Positions 25,396 to 34,550 of a stretch of DNA of 62,638 bases are shown here, piece by piece. Made by a program: the position numbers and the translations under genes. Source of the DNA: Clostridia bacterium. GTDB lineage: Bacteria; Bacillota_A; Clostridia; Oscillospirales; CAG-272. The stretch's first letter is position 1; the number at the start of each line of letters is the position of its first letter. The stretch is from positions 1-62,638 of the forward strand of contig JAFTKI010000005.1 of the NCBI GenBank assembly GCA_017453335.1. The letters run 5' to 3'. The notes below the pieces were generated by a model. That model worked only from the letters and a program-made list of their open reading frames with translations. It was not told the DNA's origin and searched no databases.

Positions 25396-26613
25396 ATGGC
25401 AGGATTCAACGAAACACCAAAAGGCGAACGCCTTCATATTGCATTCTTTGGACGCAGAAACGCGGGAAAATCCAGTCTGGTCAACGCCTTTACAGGACAA
25501 GAGCTTGCCATTGTGTCCGACGTCAAGGGAACCACGACAGATCCCGTATATAAAGCCATGGAGTTGCTCCCGCTGGGACCTGTGATGATCGTAGACACCC
25601 CCGGAATTGACGACGAGGGAGATCTTGGGGCGCTTCGCATAAAAAAAACGCAGCAAGTCTTAAACAAAACCGACCTTGCCGTGATCGTAACGGATTCCAC
25701 ACAGCCTATCAGTCGTGCCGACGAGAATCTGATCGCGGCGGCAAAGGAAAGAGAGATTCCCTATCTGATCGTTTGGAACAAGGCGGATCTTTTGGATACG
25801 GTTCCGGACAATACAAAGGATTCCGTATGGGTAAGCGCAAAAGCGGGAACGGGAATCGAAGAATTGAAAAATCGCTGTGCGCTTCTGGCGCAAACGGAAG
25901 AAAACAAGCGCAGAATCGTCGGGGATCTGCTTGAGGCAGGCGACGTTGTCGTATTGGTCGTTCCCATCGATAAGGCTGCCCCTAAGGGACGCTTGATCTT
26001 ACCCCAGCAACAAACGATTCGAGACGTTTTGGATGCGGGTGCCTGTGCCGTCGTTTGCAGAGACACCGAGCTTTTGACAACGCTGGAAAATCTTGTACAG
26101 CCGCCAAGGCTCGTAATCACCGACAGCCAGGTGTTCGGAAAAGTCAGCAAAATATTGCCGAGAGAGATTCCGCTGACCTCCTTTTCCATGCTCATGGCGC
26201 GTTATAAGGGGAACCTCCCTCTTGCCGTGGTGGGAGCCTCCGCAATCGATACCGTAAAGGCAGGCGATCGGATCCTGATTGCAGAGGGGTGCACACACCA
26301 CCGCCAATGCGAAGATATCGGAACGGTAAAACTTCCGAATTGGATCCGCAATCATCTGGGATTCGAGCCAATCTTTGAATTCGTTTCCGGGACGGAATTT
26401 CCGGAGGATCTGCACGCCTATCGGTTGGTGGTGCACTGCGGCGGCTGTATGCTGAACGAGCGCGATATGCGATACCGTTTGCGCGCTTGTCAAGACGCCG
26501 ACATTCCCGTTACCAATTACGGAACGCTTATTGCGTATCTAAACGGCATTTTGCCGCGAACACTGGAGCCGTTTCCCGATATTGCTTCCTTACTGACCTC
26601 AAAGAAACAATAA
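25396..26613 (+). CDS. hydF: [FeFe]-hydrogenase maturase HydF (GTPase scaffold)
   Basis: The GTPase and scaffold on which the diiron subcluster is assembled and from which it is passed to the hydrogenase. The 405-residue protein has an N-terminal GTPase domain (P-loop GRRNAGKSSLVNAF, then DTPGIDDEG, NKAD) and a C-terminal cluster domain with CTHHRQC and HCGGCMLN, the conserved ligands. It starts eight bases after hydG; the GAGGTG ribosome site overlaps the hydG stop codon. A strong terminator follows. No hydrogenase structural gene lies in the window. Confidence 0.95.
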   Translation: MAGFNETPKGERLHIAFFGRRNAGKSSLVNAFTGQELAIVSDVKGTTTDPVYKAMELLPLGPVMIVDTPGIDDEGDLGALRIKKTQQVLNKTDLAVIVTDSTQPISRADENLIAAAKEREIPYLIVWNKADLLDTVPDNTKDSVWVSAKAGTGIEELKNRCALLAQTEENKRRIVGDLLEAGDVVVLVVPIDKAAPKGRLILPQQQTIRDVLDAGACAVVCRDTELLTTLENLVQPPRLVITDSQVFGKVSKILPREIPLTSFSMLMARYKGNLPLAVVGASAIDTVKAGDRILIAEGCTHHRQCEDIGTVKLPNWIRNHLGFEPIFEFVSGTEFPEDLHAYRLVVHCGGCMLNERDMRYRLRACQDADIPVTNYGTLIAYLNGILPRTLEPFPDIASLLTSKKQ

Positions 26614-26625
26614 GGATTCCCCTTC

Positions 26626-26672
26626 AAGAACCGCTTTTACTATCAAACAGTAACAAAAGCGGTTCTTTTTTT
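26626..26672 (+). terminator. Terminator of the hyd operon
   Basis: AAGAACCGCTTTT pairs with AAAAGCGGTTCTT (13 bp), followed by a T run. It lies just after hydF. Confidence 0.92.
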
Positions 26673-26693
26673 GTTTTGAGCGCTTCCCGCGAT

Positions 26694-27383
26694 TCAATCC
26701 CCCAAAAGCTCACTCACCGTTACGAGATCGTATCCGCGAGACAGAAGCTCCGGCAGCAGGCGCTCCAACGCTCGTACGGTATTTCCGTTGGATCCAATAT
26801 AATCGTGCATCAGAACGATATCTCCCGGTTGGATCCGATTCAGGACAGCCTGTACGATCGCATCCGCGCTCTTCCCCTCCCAGTCCCGCGTATCCAGACT
26901 CCACAGGATCAAGTCGTAGTCACCGTCCTCGGCACATTCCTCCACGAACGGAGTGATCTTTCCCTCGGGGGGACGGAACAGATGCGGGTGATATTCCAGT
27001 AGCTCCTCCAAAACGTCTTCGCATCGCTCCAGCTCCTCCTCCATACGTTCCGCATTCAAATTTTTGATATGCTCGTGCGAATAGGTGTGGTTTCCAACCT
27101 CGTGTCCCGCGCGAACGACCGCACGCGCGGCATCGGGATAATTACTCACGTTTTCCCCAACCATAAAAAAGGTGGCGCGCACACCGTATTGCTCCAGCAA
27201 TGCAAGGATCTCGGCAGTCTGCCGCGGGTGCGGACCGTCGTCAAAGGTTAGAGCGATGCGCATATCGTCGGTCTTGACCGATCGATACACCTCGACCTGC
27301 GCAAAGGTGCGAACCGTACACAGGCTCGTCAAAAGCAGCATGCACACCGCGGCGGAAGCAAGCCTGTAAAGCATGCCCCTCAT
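26694..27383 (-). CDS. Polysaccharide deacetylase (PgdA/NodB type)
   Basis: A 229-residue NodB-domain carbohydrate esterase that removes N-acetyl groups from peptidoglycan or another glycan. Motifs: TFDDGPHPRQT (catalytic Asp-Asp), EVGNHTYSHEH (metal His residues) and RPPEGK. The N-terminus has a hydrophobic export segment. Its ATG overlaps the stop of the upstream PdaA-like gene by four bases (ATGA), so the two are translationally coupled and probably act on the same polymer. Confidence 0.9.
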   Translation of the reverse strand: MRGMLYRLASAAVCMLLLTSLCTVRTFAQVEVYRSVKTDDMRIALTFDDGPHPRQTAEILALLEQYGVRATFFMVGENVSNYPDAARAVVRAGHEVGNHTYSHEHIKNLNAERMEEELERCEDVLEELLEYHPHLFRPPEGKITPFVEECAEDGDYDLILWSLDTRDWEGKSADAIVQAVLNRIQPGDIVLMHDYIGSNGNTVRALERLLPELLSRGYDLVTVSELLGD

Positions 27384-28153
27384 GCGCCGTCTCCCGTTAA
27401 TTCGTCTAGCGTACCAAAGCGATAGCCCTGTGCTTTGAGCGTTTGGATCACATCCTTCAAGATGGCGGCGTTGGTCGCGGAGGTGGGATGCAGAAGCATG
27501 ACCTCTCCGTTATGAACGTTGTCTAAGATGATCGCCTTTGCTTTTTCGGCGCTCATTTGCCGTTCGTTATCCCAATCGGGATACGCAAAGCTCCAGAAAA
27601 CGGTCTTATAGCCGTTTTCCTTGGCGCACTCCAGATTTTCTCTGCTGAAACGTCCTTCGGGCGGGCGATAATAAGGGGAGAGCTCCTCGCCGACGTGTGT
27701 TCGGTAGAGCGACTCCAGCTCTCGTAATTCCGAAAGAAAGGTCTCGCTTGTGGCGTCCGACATGTTTTTGTGGTGTACCGTATGGTTGCATACCGTATGT
27801 CCCTCGCGCGCCATACGCTTGACGAGCTCCGTTTCCTTTGTGATTAGGTGCCCCAGAATGAAAAAAGCAGCGGGGACGTTTTCCTCTCGGAGCGTATCCA
27901 AAATGCTTGCCACGTTGCCGTTTTCGTAGCCCGCGTCAAAGGTCAGATAAATGACCTTTTCCTCCTCGCGCCGATCCAGATAATACCCATCCAGCTCCTC
28001 GACAAACGCGAGCTCGCTTCCAACGGTAGGGCGCTCGTGATCCTTTACGTGTGCGCAATACCAACTGTAGGAACGGATACTCGCCTGCGTCGGTAGCGCC
28101 AGACAAACGCATACCAAACAGATCGCACATAAAAACAGTACCGTTTTTTTCAT
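27380..28153 (-). CDS. pdaA: PdaA-like delta-lactam-biosynthetic deacetylase
   Basis: A 257-residue exported NodB-fold deacetylase. It starts MKKTVLFLCAICLVCVCLA, a clear signal peptide, followed by SYSWYCAHVKDHERPTV, IYLTFDAGYENG and NHTVHHKNMS. The NG/Asp variant of the first motif and the SWY...HE N-terminal block are characteristic of PdaA, which prepares muramic delta-lactam in spore cortex. The ATG at 28153 follows AAGGAGC; a longer frame from 28258 would run into the neighbouring gene. This suggests the organism forms spores or once did. Confidence 0.87.
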   Translation of the reverse strand: MKKTVLFLCAICLVCVCLALPTQASIRSYSWYCAHVKDHERPTVGSELAFVEELDGYYLDRREEEKVIYLTFDAGYENGNVASILDTLREENVPAAFFILGHLITKETELVKRMAREGHTVCNHTVHHKNMSDATSETFLSELRELESLYRTHVGEELSPYYRPPEGRFSRENLECAKENGYKTVFWSFAYPDWDNERQMSAEKAKAIILDNVHNGEVMLLHPTSATNAAILKDVIQTLKAQGYRFGTLDELTGDGA

Positions 28154-28242
28154 GATAAAAGCTCCTTTTCGGACGATTGTCCGATAAAAGTGTTTGCGTT
28201 TTCTCATGCAAAAAAACGGTACAAAATTCGGCAGTCTTAGTG

Positions 28243-29622
28243 TTATTTGTCGGCGCAATCACGCTCCAAGGCACGCAGAAAGGCGTTGCCCGCAAAAATT
28301 TTGTATTCTCCGACACGGTCCCCGTTATCCAAGGGATAGAGCTTTCCGTTCGGATCGGCGGAATACACACGTCGCGCCACGGGATTGAGCAACAGAACCT
28401 TATACCCGTCAGCCTCGAAGGTATAATCCGTGGCGGAGGAAAGGTGAAAGAGCTCCAGCGAGCGATCGTTCGGATTTTCCTCGAGCGCGCGCCTGCGGTA
28501 AACGCGAAGAAGCCCCAGCTGTGGGATCGAAACGGTAAAAAGCCTGCGCAGCGTTCCGTCGGCATGGACGTGGATATTGTTCGAGCGCTTGACGCTGGAC
28601 AAAAGACGGCAGTAAAAGGTCTTTCCGTGCGCACGAACGCCAAAGGTATAGCTGGAAAAATCGAAAAAGATCGAACGGTACGCACGCCTCAGCTCAAAGA
28701 GCTCAAAGCCGTTTTTGCGGCAGGATTTTTTCAATCGTCGAAGGAAACGAGCACGCGCAAAAAAAGCACGCAGATAGATCCAAAGCAGCCAGATGCCAAC
28801 GATGATCCAAAGCACGGGATGCAGCAGAACGCCGATGATCGCGAAGAAAATGGTCAACAGGTTCTCGATCATAAACGGCAGAACCCATATGCCGATCGAA
28901 TAGACCGCAAGGTGCGCCAGAATACGCAAGCTCATCCGCAAAAGCCCGTATCGGCGGCGCTTTTTGGTTTCCATTGACTTCCAGATCTGTCGGCGCATCA
29001 TCAAGGACGGCGCCTCGATCCAGACGCGGCGTGCCGACATCCGCGCTTTCCATTCAAACAAGAACAGAATCGGGAAAAATACGGCAAACAGAAGTCCCTT
29101 TTTCAAAAGCGGGTGCCATCCGTCACCCCCGGGAATCAGATCAAAGGGGGCATGCAAGCCCCAGGAGACGGGATGTAGGAGCAAAAGCATCAACAGCATC
29201 AAAAGCTCGATCCAAAGGGATCTGTCGGAGAGGATCCGCTTTCGCTCGGTCTTTTTGTCAAACTCGGAGGGATTCCGTTCCAAAAATGGACGGCGCTCCA
29301 GACGATTGTAGATCGCAAAGGTCAGGATAAAGGAGTGCAGAATGGCAAATACCAAAAGCAGCTCCACAGCAGTGCCAAGGTAGACGGCATAGGAAAGATT
29401 GCCCGTTCCCTCCCGTTTCCAAAACGCCTTGTGAAAGTACGGCACGCCAATCGCGATCAGGGGAAAGACGAAGAGATAGATCAGGAGCGGACGTATAAAC
29501 GGCATCAGGCGCTGCACGCGCGGATTCCCGAAGATCCGATTTTCCAAAAACGCCTCAAAGCGTTCCCCACGCCGTTTCCAAGCGTTGCGCCAGTCGGTAA
29601 AATAACGGCGGCGTTCAGCCAT
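28243..29622 (-). CDS. Polytopic membrane protein of unknown function
   Basis: A 459-residue protein with about six hydrophobic segments (near residues 45-62, 78-105, 140-155, 178-195, 235-255 and 262-290) separated by very basic loops. A soluble C-terminal domain of about 170 residues includes FGVRAHGKTFYCRL and ALERDCADK. I do not recognise the family. The ATG at 29622 follows AAGGAGG; an upstream GTG is less likely. Its own promoter is at 29656-29684. It lies 89 bases before the two deacetylase genes on the same strand, so it may share their envelope-related role. Confidence 0.75.
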   Translation of the reverse strand: MAERRRYFTDWRNAWKRRGERFEAFLENRIFGNPRVQRLMPFIRPLLIYLFVFPLIAIGVPYFHKAFWKREGTGNLSYAVYLGTAVELLLVFAILHSFILTFAIYNRLERRPFLERNPSEFDKKTERKRILSDRSLWIELLMLLMLLLLHPVSWGLHAPFDLIPGGDGWHPLLKKGLLFAVFFPILFLFEWKARMSARRVWIEAPSLMMRRQIWKSMETKKRRRYGLLRMSLRILAHLAVYSIGIWVLPFMIENLLTIFFAIIGVLLHPVLWIIVGIWLLWIYLRAFFARARFLRRLKKSCRKNGFELFELRRAYRSIFFDFSSYTFGVRAHGKTFYCRLLSSVKRSNNIHVHADGTLRRLFTVSIPQLGLLRVYRRRALEENPNDRSLELFHLSSATDYTFEADGYKVLLLNPVARRVYSADPNGKLYPLDNGDRVGEYKIFAGNAFLRALERDCADK

Positions 29623-29655
29623 AACCACGTCCTCCTTTCTCTTTTCCGTGATTTC

Positions 29656-29684
29656 ATTATAACAGATTTCCCACAGGAATGCAA
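29656..29684 (-). promoter_or_regulatory. Promoter for the membrane protein gene
   Basis: TTGCAT (29684-29679) and TATAAT (29661-29656) on the minus strand, 17-base spacer. It is divergent from the apgM promoter. Confidence 0.75.
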
Positions 29685-29752
29685 TAGAAATTCCCGTTTT
29701 TTGTCCGTTTTGTAAAAACCTTGGCTTTTGTGAAAAAATCTTCTTATGATAC

Positions 29753-29781
29753 TTGTACTTTCTTGAAATTTATGTTATAAT
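29753..29781 (+). promoter_or_regulatory. Promoter of the apgM-lepB-rbgA-rnhB operon
   Basis: TTGTAC at 29753-29758 and TATAAT at 29776-29781 with a 17-base spacer, about 40 bases before the apgM start. Confidence 0.75.
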
Positions 29782-29821
29782 ATAATGTGATTTTTCAGCG
29801 AAAGGACGCGTATAGCAAGCA

Positions 29822-31030
29822 ATGAAGTATCTGGTTCTGATTCCCGACGGAATGGCGGATGAAAAAAATGAGATTTTCGGCGGAAAAACCCCGATGGAGG
29901 TCGCAAGCAAGCCTACGATGGACGCACTGGCTGCCAAGTCAGTCGTCGGAACGGTATCGAACGTGCCCGAGGGCATGGTTCCCGAAAGCGACACTGCAAA
30001 TATGGCAATCCTCTCCTTCGATCCCAAGATCTATTCCAAGGGGCGCTCCCCCTTGGAAGCGCTGAGTATGGGACTGGACATGCAACCCAATCAAACGGCT
30101 TACCGCTGTAACGTGGTCACACTCTCCGAGGAGGAGGACTACGATAACAAGATCATTCTCGACCACAGTGCCGACGAGATCACGACGGCAGAGGCCGACG
30201 AACTGATCCGTGCGCTGGAGGCAGAGCTTGGCACCGAGTACCGCCACTTCTACACAGGCGTCAGTTACCGTCACTGCATTCTTTGGGAGAACGGCGACGA
30301 CCGCTATCCCTTCATGCGCCCCCACGATATTCTGGGACAGCGCATCGGTGAGTACCTGCCCAAAGCGGAAAACGGCGGCAAGGAATTTTACGACCTGATG
30401 AAGAAAAGCTACGACATCCTCAACCACCACCCCGTCAATGAGGCGCGCCGCGCACGCGGACTCAAGCCCGCCAACTCCGCGTGGCTCTGGAGTCCGGGTA
30501 AAAAGCCGCAGCTTCCCAATTTTAAGGAAAAGTGGGATCTTAGCGGCGCGGTGATCTCGGCGGTCGACCTTATCAAGGGCATCGGTCTTTGTGCGGGGAT
30601 GCATTCCATCGACGTAGAGGGCGCGACGGGCAACGTACACACCAACTACGATGGCAAGGCAAGTGCCGCGATCAATGCCTTCAAGGACGGATTTGACTAC
30701 GTATACGTTCACGTTGAGGGCCCCGATGAGTGCGGTCACAGAGCCGAGGCGGAAAACAAGGTGCTCTCGATCGAGCGGATCGATCAAAAGATCCTCAAGC
30801 CCGTATATGAGTATCTGGAGAGCACGGGAGAAGAATACCGCATCATGATCCTTCCCGACCACCCCACCCCGATCCGTCTGCGCACACATACGATTGATCC
30901 CGTTCCCTTCCTGATCTACGATTCGAAAACGGAGGCATGCGGCGTGTCCAAATTCTGCGAGGAGACTGCTGCCGCACAAAACCGCTATCTGGAAAACGGC
31001 TACACACTGATGGATCTTTTGATCCGATAA
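29822..31030 (+). CDS. apgM: Cofactor-independent phosphoglycerate mutase (ApgM type)
   Basis: Interconverts 3- and 2-phosphoglycerate in glycolysis. This 402-residue protein is of the archaeal-type, alkaline-phosphatase-fold group: YLVLIPDGMADE at the N-terminus (metal Asp), VPESDTANMAI with the phosphoserine nucleophile near residue 60, and DHPTPIRLRTHTIDPVPF near the C-terminus with metal ligands. The spacing from AAAGGA to the ATG is long, so the exact start is a little uncertain. It heads a rightward run of housekeeping genes. Confidence 0.9.
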   Translation: MKYLVLIPDGMADEKNEIFGGKTPMEVASKPTMDALAAKSVVGTVSNVPEGMVPESDTANMAILSFDPKIYSKGRSPLEALSMGLDMQPNQTAYRCNVVTLSEEEDYDNKIILDHSADEITTAEADELIRALEAELGTEYRHFYTGVSYRHCILWENGDDRYPFMRPHDILGQRIGEYLPKAENGGKEFYDLMKKSYDILNHHPVNEARRARGLKPANSAWLWSPGKKPQLPNFKEKWDLSGAVISAVDLIKGIGLCAGMHSIDVEGATGNVHTNYDGKASAAINAFKDGFDYVYVHVEGPDECGHRAEAENKVLSIERIDQKILKPVYEYLESTGEEYRIMILPDHPTPIRLRTHTIDPVPFLIYDSKTEACGVSKFCEETAAAQNRYLENGYTLMDLLIR

Positions 31031-31046
31031 ACGAAAGGATCCCCCC

Positions 31047-31682
31047 ATGCATCAAGAATTGGAAAATCAAACACCCGAGCGCGCACCGCGCCGCGGCTTC
31101 GTCAAGGGGCTGTTTGACGTGTTTGAAATGTTCATCATTTCGCTTTTCGTCGTTTTTATGCTTTTTACCTTTGCCATTCGGCTCTGTCGCGTGGACGGTC
31201 CCTCCATGGTAAAAACGCTCTTCAGCGGCGAGAATCTCCTTGTCAGCGAGCTTGGATACACCCCCGAGCAGGATGATATCGTCATCTTCCATATGACCGA
31301 TCCCGAATCCAACATGGAAAAAACGCTGGTGAAGCGCGTCATCGCCACAGGCGGACAAACGCTCGTTATCAATTTTACGACCGCCAAGATCACGGTGGAC
31401 GGCAAGGAATATGCCGACAGCCACGCGATCTTCCTCAACAGCAAGGGACAACAGACCGCCGGCTACCTCGTTGACAGCCAGATCACAGGGCATCCCGGCT
31501 ACGAGATCGTCAACGGTGAGGAAATCCTGACGGTAAAGGTGCCCGAGCATCACCTGTTCGTAATGGGCGACAACCGCAACAATTCCAAGGACAGCCGTGA
31601 CGACGCGATCTCCTTCGTGGACGAGAGATGCGTACTTGGAAAGGTGGTCGCACGCCTGTCTCCTTTTACGGTCTTCTCCTGA
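31047..31682 (+). CDS. lepB: Signal peptidase I
   Basis: A membrane serine protease that removes signal peptides from exported proteins. The 211-residue protein has one N-terminal membrane segment (about residues 28-48, FIISLFVVFMLFTFAI), then the catalytic Ser in VDGPSMVKTL and the general-base Lys in KRVIATGG, and the conserved MGDNRNNSKDSRD block. It follows apgM by 16 bases. Confidence 0.93.
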   Translation: MHQELENQTPERAPRRGFVKGLFDVFEMFIISLFVVFMLFTFAIRLCRVDGPSMVKTLFSGENLLVSELGYTPEQDDIVIFHMTDPESNMEKTLVKRVIATGGQTLVINFTTAKITVDGKEYADSHAIFLNSKGQQTAGYLVDSQITGHPGYEIVNGEEILTVKVPEHHLFVMGDNRNNSKDSRDDAISFVDERCVLGKVVARLSPFTVFS

Positions 31683-31718
31683 CACAATTTGAATTTTTAG
31701 AAAGCTCTGAGGTATTGT

Positions 31719-32603
31719 ATGCCATCCGAAACCATTCAATGGTTCCCGGGACATATGGCGAAAACGCGCCGTATGATCTCCGAGAACCTGAAAAACGTTG
31801 ACATCGTTATCGAAATCCTGGACGCGCGTATCCCTTACGCCTCACGCAATCCCGAGATCACGCGCCTGACCGAGGGAAAGCCCACGCTGCTTCTGCTCAA
31901 CAAGGCTTCCCTTGCCGATCCTGCGCAGAACGCGCTTTGGATCGAGCGATACACCAATTCCTCCACAAGGTGCCTCCTGACCGATTGCGTTACAGGCGAG
32001 GGACTGGGGCGCATGGAGGGCATGATCCGCACCATTCTGGCGGACAAATTACGCCGATACGAGGAAAAGGGGATGCACGGCAGACGCATTCGCGCCATGG
32101 TGCTCGGCATTCCAAACGTAGGAAAATCCTCCCTGATCAACCGCATTTGCGGCAACAAAAAGGCAAAGGTCGAAAATCGCCCGGGCGTGACGCTGGACAA
32201 GCAGTGGGTTTCGACCAAGATCGGCATTGATCTTTTGGATATGCCCGGAATCCTTTGGCCAAAGTTCGAGGAGCGACGCGTGGGAGAGAATCTTGCCCTG
32301 ACGGGCGCGATCCGCGACGGCGTTCTGGATACCGAATCCTTGGCGGTCGTGCTTTGCAAAAGATTGCGACTGCTCTACCCCAAGATGCTTTCCGAGCGCT
32401 ATAAGCTGGGAGACATGGAGCAGTACGCCGAGCTGTCGGATTACGACCTGTTTCTGACCATCGGAAAAAAACGCGGCTTTCTGATCAGCGGCGGTGAGAT
32501 CAACACCGAACGCACCTCGCTTATGCTGTTGGACGAATTCCGAAACTGCAAGATCGGTCGCGTCACGCTTGACCGATACTCCAAGGAGGAGCTGCATGCT
32601 TGA
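31719..32603 (+). CDS. rbgA: Ribosome biogenesis GTPase RbgA (YlqF)
   Basis: A circularly permuted GTPase needed for late assembly of the 50S subunit. The 294-residue protein begins with the hallmark IQWFPGHMAKTRR, then NKASLAD (G4), and later GIPNVGKSSLINRI (G1) and DMPGILWPK (G3), the permuted order. It overlaps rnhB by eight bases, an arrangement common in Firmicutes. Confidence 0.95.
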   Translation: MPSETIQWFPGHMAKTRRMISENLKNVDIVIEILDARIPYASRNPEITRLTEGKPTLLLLNKASLADPAQNALWIERYTNSSTRCLLTDCVTGEGLGRMEGMIRTILADKLRRYEEKGMHGRRIRAMVLGIPNVGKSSLINRICGNKKAKVENRPGVTLDKQWVSTKIGIDLLDMPGILWPKFEERRVGENLALTGAIRDGVLDTESLAVVLCKRLRLLYPKMLSERYKLGDMEQYAELSDYDLFLTIGKKRGFLISGGEINTERTSLMLLDEFRNCKIGRVTLDRYSKEELHA

Positions 32604-33204
32604 GTTTACTTTGGAAAATGAGCTGCGCGCGCAGGGCTATACTGCCGTTTGCGGTGTGGACGAGGCAGGGCGCGGGCCCTTGTGCGGCGACGTATTCGCG
32701 GCGGCGTGCATCCTTCCGGAAGGCTTTGTCCCCGAGGGATTGAACGACTCCAAGAAGCTGACACCGAAAAAACGAGAGGCGCTGTTCGACGTGATCGTTG
32801 AAAACGCAGTGGCTTACTGCATTGCAAGTGCGTCGGTCAAGGAGATCGACGAGATGAACATTCTCGAAGCGGATCTGCTTGCCATGCGCCGCGCCATCGA
32901 TGGGCTTTCCGTTCGTGCGGATTTCGCGTTGATCGACGGAAACATCGCAAGAGATTTTCAGATCCCCGCACGTGCCGTGATCAAAGGAGACGCAACAAGC
33001 CCCAGCATAGCCGCCGCGTCGATTCTGGCAAAGGTCGCGCGTGACCGTAGCTGTCTGGAGCTGGATCGCCTCTATCCTCAGTACGGCATTGCCAAGCACA
33101 AGGGCTACGGAACCCCTCAGCACATGGCGGCACTGCGTACATATGGGCCTTCCCCCATTCACCGAAAGCAATTCATTCGCTTTCTGAACGACGATGAAGC
33201 TTGA
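32596..33204 (+). CDS. rnhB: Ribonuclease HII
   Basis: Cuts RNA in RNA-DNA hybrids and single ribonucleotides in DNA. The 202-residue protein has CGVDEAGRGPLCGDV with the active-site Asp and Glu, NDSKKLTPKKRE, and ALIDGN. The ATG at 32596 follows AGGAGG and overlaps the end of rbgA. It overlaps the next gene, yraN, by 11 bases. Confidence 0.95.
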   Translation: MLEFTLENELRAQGYTAVCGVDEAGRGPLCGDVFAAACILPEGFVPEGLNDSKKLTPKKREALFDVIVENAVAYCIASASVKEIDEMNILEADLLAMRRAIDGLSVRADFALIDGNIARDFQIPARAVIKGDATSPSIAAASILAKVARDRSCLELDRLYPQYGIAKHKGYGTPQHMAALRTYGPSPIHRKQFIRFLNDDEA

Positions 33205-33586
33205 TACGAATAAGCAGATCGGAGACTATGGCGAAAAAATTGCTGTGCGCTATTTGCGCTTGCGCGGATATACTGTAAGAGAACGCAATTGGCGCACGGG
33301 ACACATGGAAATCGATATCATTGCCACACGCTTTCGCACGGTCGCCTTCGTCGAGGTCAAAACACGCACCTACACCAAGGAAACGATCGCGGACGCGCCG
33401 CCTCCGAAAACTGCTGTCAGAAGCGAAAAACAAGCGCTGACACGCCGCGCGGCACGGCAATATCTGTTTGAGCACCCAACCCAACGGAGCCCTCGGATGG
33501 ACGTAATCGAGATTCAACTGCTGAAGAACTCCGATGCTTCCCGCCCGCGCGTTGCAAGCATCCACCATATCAAGGGTGCTTACTGA
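33194..33586 (+). CDS. YraN family (UPF0102) putative endonuclease
   Basis: A 130-residue protein of the restriction-nuclease-like fold group: GEKIAVRYLRLRGY, then MEIDIIATRFRTVAFVEVKTR, holding the Asp and Glu-x-Lys nuclease residues. Role in the cell is poorly defined; it usually sits beside rnhB, as here, which hints at nucleic acid maintenance. Confidence 0.9.
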   Translation: MKLDTNKQIGDYGEKIAVRYLRLRGYTVRERNWRTGHMEIDIIATRFRTVAFVEVKTRTYTKETIADAPPPKTAVRSEKQALTRRAARQYLFEHPTQRSPRMDVIEIQLLKNSDASRPRVASIHHIKGAY

Positions 33587-33597
33587 AAGGAGCCGAT

Positions 33598-34536
33598 ATG
33601 CAGCTATCCCTGTTTGATCTGCACGCAGACACCGCATGGACGATGTACGAAACGAAGCAAGCTTTGACCGCCAACCGTTTGGCGGTATCCTTGGAGCGCG
33701 CCGCACCGTTCGACCGTTACATACAGGTCATGGCGCTCTGGACGCATCCGACACTCGACGACGAGAGCGGTTGGGTACGCTGTGGAGAGATGCTTGAACG
33801 CTTGAAACAGGACGATGCCCTTTTGGAGTGCCGTGCCAAGCTCTGCACGGCATGCCCCGAAAAGGAAAGCCCCACTGCCTCTCTTCTGCTCTCGGTCGAG
33901 GATGCAAGGATTCTTTGCGGACGGATCGAGCGCGTTGATACGCTTTGGAAAATGGGCGTGCGGATCCTGACGCCGCTTTGGAAGGGCGAGAGCTGTATCG
34001 GCGGCGCATATGACACCGACACGGGCTTGACCGAATTCGGAAAGCAAGCACTTACCCGCGCGTGCTCCATCGGGATGATCCCCGATCTTTCCCATGCATC
34101 GCTTCGTTCTGCCGAACAAATGCTTGAAATTGCCGCGATCCATCGCATTCCCGCGATCGCTTCCCACTCCAACGCATACGCGCTCTGCCCCGCCGCGCGA
34201 AATCTGCGGGAGGCGCAGATCGACGCGATCCTTGGGCAGCATGGGATCATCGGGCTCAACCTACATACGCCGTTTCTGCGTGAGAACGGGGATGCCACAG
34301 CAGAGGACGTCCTGCGGCAAATCGATTATTTTCTCGGCAGAGGTGCCGAGCACGCGCTGTGCCTCGGCTGTGACATGGATGGCGCGACCTTGCCCCCAGA
34401 TCTCTCCGACCTCTCCCTCCTTCCGCTCCTTGCAGAGCATATGCAAAAACGAAATTACGGCGAACAGACGATCCGCGCGATCTTCTTTGAAAACGCCTAT
34501 CGCTTCGCCAATCAATATATCCAAGAAACCAATTGA
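33598..34536 (+). CDS. Membrane dipeptidase-type peptidase (family M19)
   Basis: A 312-residue zinc-dependent dipeptidase of the amidohydrolase fold. Visible motifs are FDLHADTAWTMY (His-x-Asp metal pair), SVEDARIL, PDLSHAS, ASHSNA and GCDMDGA. No signal peptide is present, so it should act in the cytoplasm on dipeptides, possibly including D-amino acid ones. It lies 11 bases after yraN and 14 before thrC in one rightward run. Confidence 0.9.
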   Translation: MQLSLFDLHADTAWTMYETKQALTANRLAVSLERAAPFDRYIQVMALWTHPTLDDESGWVRCGEMLERLKQDDALLECRAKLCTACPEKESPTASLLLSVEDARILCGRIERVDTLWKMGVRILTPLWKGESCIGGAYDTDTGLTEFGKQALTRACSIGMIPDLSHASLRSAEQMLEIAAIHRIPAIASHSNAYALCPAARNLREAQIDAILGQHGIIGLNLHTPFLRENGDATAEDVLRQIDYFLGRGAEHALCLGCDMDGATLPPDLSDLSLLPLLAEHMQKRNYGEQTIRAIFFENAYRFANQYIQETN

Positions 34537-34550
34537 CAGGAGATAAAATC

